Shown here: positions 62,621-64,000 of the stretch, one piece after another
How positions within the stretch are numbered: position 1 is the stretch's first letter
Layout: every line of letters starts with the position of its first letter
Source: Dickeya lacustris
GTDB taxonomy: Bacteria; Pseudomonadota; Gammaproteobacteria; Enterobacterales; Enterobacteriaceae
NCBI RefSeq assembly: GCF_029635795.1
Contig: NZ_CP114280.1
Span: 3,038,001 to 3,102,000, forward strand
Length of the DNA stretch: 64,000 nucleotides
Reading direction: 5' to 3'
The notes under the pieces: generated by a model
The model's database searches: none
Told to the model about the DNA's origin: nothing
What the model saw: only the letters and a program-made list of their open reading frames with translations
Translations under genes and position numbers: made by a program

Positions 62621-63901
62621 TTGTTTGACCGTTATGAAGCCGGTGAACAGGCCATATTAGTTCATATTTACTTTTCGCAAGAGAAAGATACTGAAGACTT
62701 GCTGGAGTTCGAATCTCTGGTTTCTTCAGCCGGAATTGAGGCGATGCAGGTGATTACCGGCAGTCGCAAGGCCCCGCACCCCAAATATTTTGTCGGCGAA
62801 GGCAAGGCGGAAGAGATTGCTGCTGCCGTGAAAGCGACAGGGGCTTTCGTCGTTCTGTTTGATCACGCATTAACACCTGCTCAAGAGCGCAACTTAGAAC
62901 GGCTGTGTGAATGCCGGGTTATCGATCGTACCGGCCTGATTTTAGATATTTTTGCTCAACGGGCACGCACCCATGAGGGGAAATTGCAGGTTGAGCTGGC
63001 GCAATTGCGCCATCTGGCGACACGCCTGGTACGCGGCTGGACTCACCTTGAGCGCCAGAAAGGCGGGATCGGCTTACGTGGCCCAGGTGAAACACAGTTG
63101 GAAACAGACCGACGTCTGTTACGCAATCGCATTAGTCAGATTTTGTCTCGACTTGAGCGGGTCGAGAAGCAGCGTGAGCAAGGGCGACGCGCCCGAACGC
63201 GAGCCGATGTACCGACGGTGTCATTGGTTGGGTATACCAATGCCGGTAAGTCTACCCTGTTTAATCACATGACATCGGCGCAGGTGTATGCAGCGGATCA
63301 GCTGTTTGCCACATTAGATCCAACCTTACGGCGTATCGATGTCGATGACGTTGGCGATGTGGTCTTGGCCGATACCGTTGGTTTTATTCGTCAACTGCCG
63401 CACGATTTGGTCGCTGCGTTCAAAGCGACATTACAGGAGACGCGAGAAGCGTCGCTGTTACTGCATGTGGTCGATGCTTCAGATGCGCGTGTTGACGAAA
63501 ATATCGATGCAGTAAACGAAGTGCTCTGTGAAATTGAAGCGGATGATATCCCGTTTCTCTTCATTATGAATAAGATCGATAGACTTGAGCATTTCGAGCC
63601 CCGTATTGACAGGGATGAAGAGAATCGGCCTGTCAGAGTCTGGCTTTCCGCGCAGACCGGGGAAGGCATCCCGTTGTTATTTCAGGCGCTGACGGAGCGA
63701 CTCTCTGGCGAGATAGCCCAGTATTCCTTGCATCTGCCGGTGCAGGCCGGGCGGTTGCGAAGCCGTTTTTATCAGCTTCAGGCAATAGAAAAAGAGTGGA
63801 TTGAAGAAGACGGCAGCGTAGGGTTGATAGTCAGAATGCCGATTATCGACTGGCGGCGTCTGTGTAAGCAGGAACGAGAATTACAGGATTATATTGTCTG
63901 A
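62621..63901 (+). CDS. hflX: Ribosome-splitting GTPase HflX
   Basis: HflX binds the large subunit and splits stalled ribosomes under heat stress. The start codon is TTG at 62621 ([18 protein letters not shown]), fixed by alignment with E. coli HflX (426 residues in both). The N-terminal HflX domain ([22 protein letters not shown]) precedes a GTPase domain with G1 [13 protein letters not shown]3 DTVGFI and G4 NKID. It is preceded by AAGAGGG and followed by hflK. Confidence 0.97.
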   Translation: MFDRYEAGEQAILVHIYFSQEKDTEDLLEFESLVSSAGIEAMQVITGSRKAPHPKYFVGEGKAEEIAAAVKATGAFVVLFDHALTPAQERNLERLCECRVIDRTGLILDIFAQRARTHEGKLQVELAQLRHLATRLVRGWTHLERQKGGIGLRGPGETQLETDRRLLRNRISQILSRLERVEKQREQGRRARTRADVPTVSLVGYTNAGKSTLFNHMTSAQVYAADQLFATLDPTLRRIDVDDVGDVVLADTVGFIRQLPHDLVAAFKATLQETREASLLLHVVDASDARVDENIDAVNEVLCEIEADDIPFLFIMNKIDRLEHFEPRIDRDEENRPVRVWLSAQTGEGIPLLFQALTERLSGEIAQYSLHLPVQAGRLRSRFYQLQAIEKEWIEEDGSVGLIVRMPIIDWRRLCKQERELQDYIV

Positions 63902-63972
63902 GTAACACAGACGTCTCATGACTCTGGGACATTGACCCCGAAAAATACCTATCATAATGAATGGAGCTAAAC

Positions 63973-64000
63973 ATGGCGTGGAATCAGCCCGGTAACAACG
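63973..64000 (+). CDS. hflK: FtsH protease modulator HflK, 5' fragment
   Basis: Only nine codons are in the window: MAWNQPGNN, the conserved start of HflK, after a GGAGCTAAAC ribosome region. Gene order hflX-hflK supports it. It continues past the window end. Confidence 0.85.

Overview
The window reads as chromosomal DNA of a gammaproteobacterium of the order Enterobacterales. Backbone gene order closely follows Escherichia coli: metH-yjbB-lysC-pgi, yjeI-epmB-efp-blc-frdDCBA-epmA-mscM-psd-rsgA-orn-tRNA-Gly, then queG-nnr-tsaE-amiB-mutL-miaA-hfq-hflX-hflK. Some E. coli genes are missing (pepE, rluF, ampC, yjeM), and the accessory content resembles soft-rot plant-associated bacteria. Pectobacteriaceae (Dickeya-like) is my best guess, but it is inference only.

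Layout. 1-27.2 kb is mostly housekeeping: methionine synthase (5'-truncated by the window edge and frameshifted as given), a dicarboxylate-type carrier, a Na/phosphate transporter, an unusual soluble chemoreceptor-like protein, aspartokinase III with its lysine riboswitch, Pgi, the EF-P system (efp, epmA, epmB), fumarate reductase, the MscM channel, phosphatidylserine decarboxylase, RsgA and Orn. At 27.1 kb comes the first of three identical 76-nt tRNA-Gly(GCC) genes. In E. coli these stand in tandem; here 25.3 kb of cargo separates copies 1 and 2 and 1.3 kb separates copies 2 and 3.

The 25-kb cargo block holds the most interesting system (27.5-40.7 kb). Six co-oriented genes encode a periplasmic HlyD-type adaptor, a GAF-like/HlyD membrane adaptor, a large membrane protein fusing a PqqD-like N-terminus, an intact site-2-protease (M50) core and an HlyD-type half, a Sec-exported tail-collar-domain protein, a 2030-residue DUF4347/cadherin-type repeat protein with an N-terminal LEPR-like motif but no signal peptide, and a TolC-family outer-membrane lipoprotein. 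It looks like a type I-like secretion route for a giant surface protein, but no ABC ATPase is encoded, and the M50-HlyD fusion sits where one would be expected. The block continues with a classical chemoreceptor, ohrR-ohr (organic peroxide resistance), a six-gene ABC importer/flavin monooxygenase operon with two paralogous binding proteins, a second luciferase-like oxidoreductase and an unrecognised gene. A hydroxyacid dehydrogenase lies between tRNA copies 2 and 3. From 54.1 kb the conserved queG-to-hflK backbone resumes.

A second theme is many short (14-18 bp) tandem duplications, often spanning or next to stop codons (lysC, yjeI, yjbB, rsgA, the GNAT gene, the permease gene), plus an 8-bp unit repeated eight times. 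All assignments come from reading the sequence and recalled family knowledge; no database search was run.
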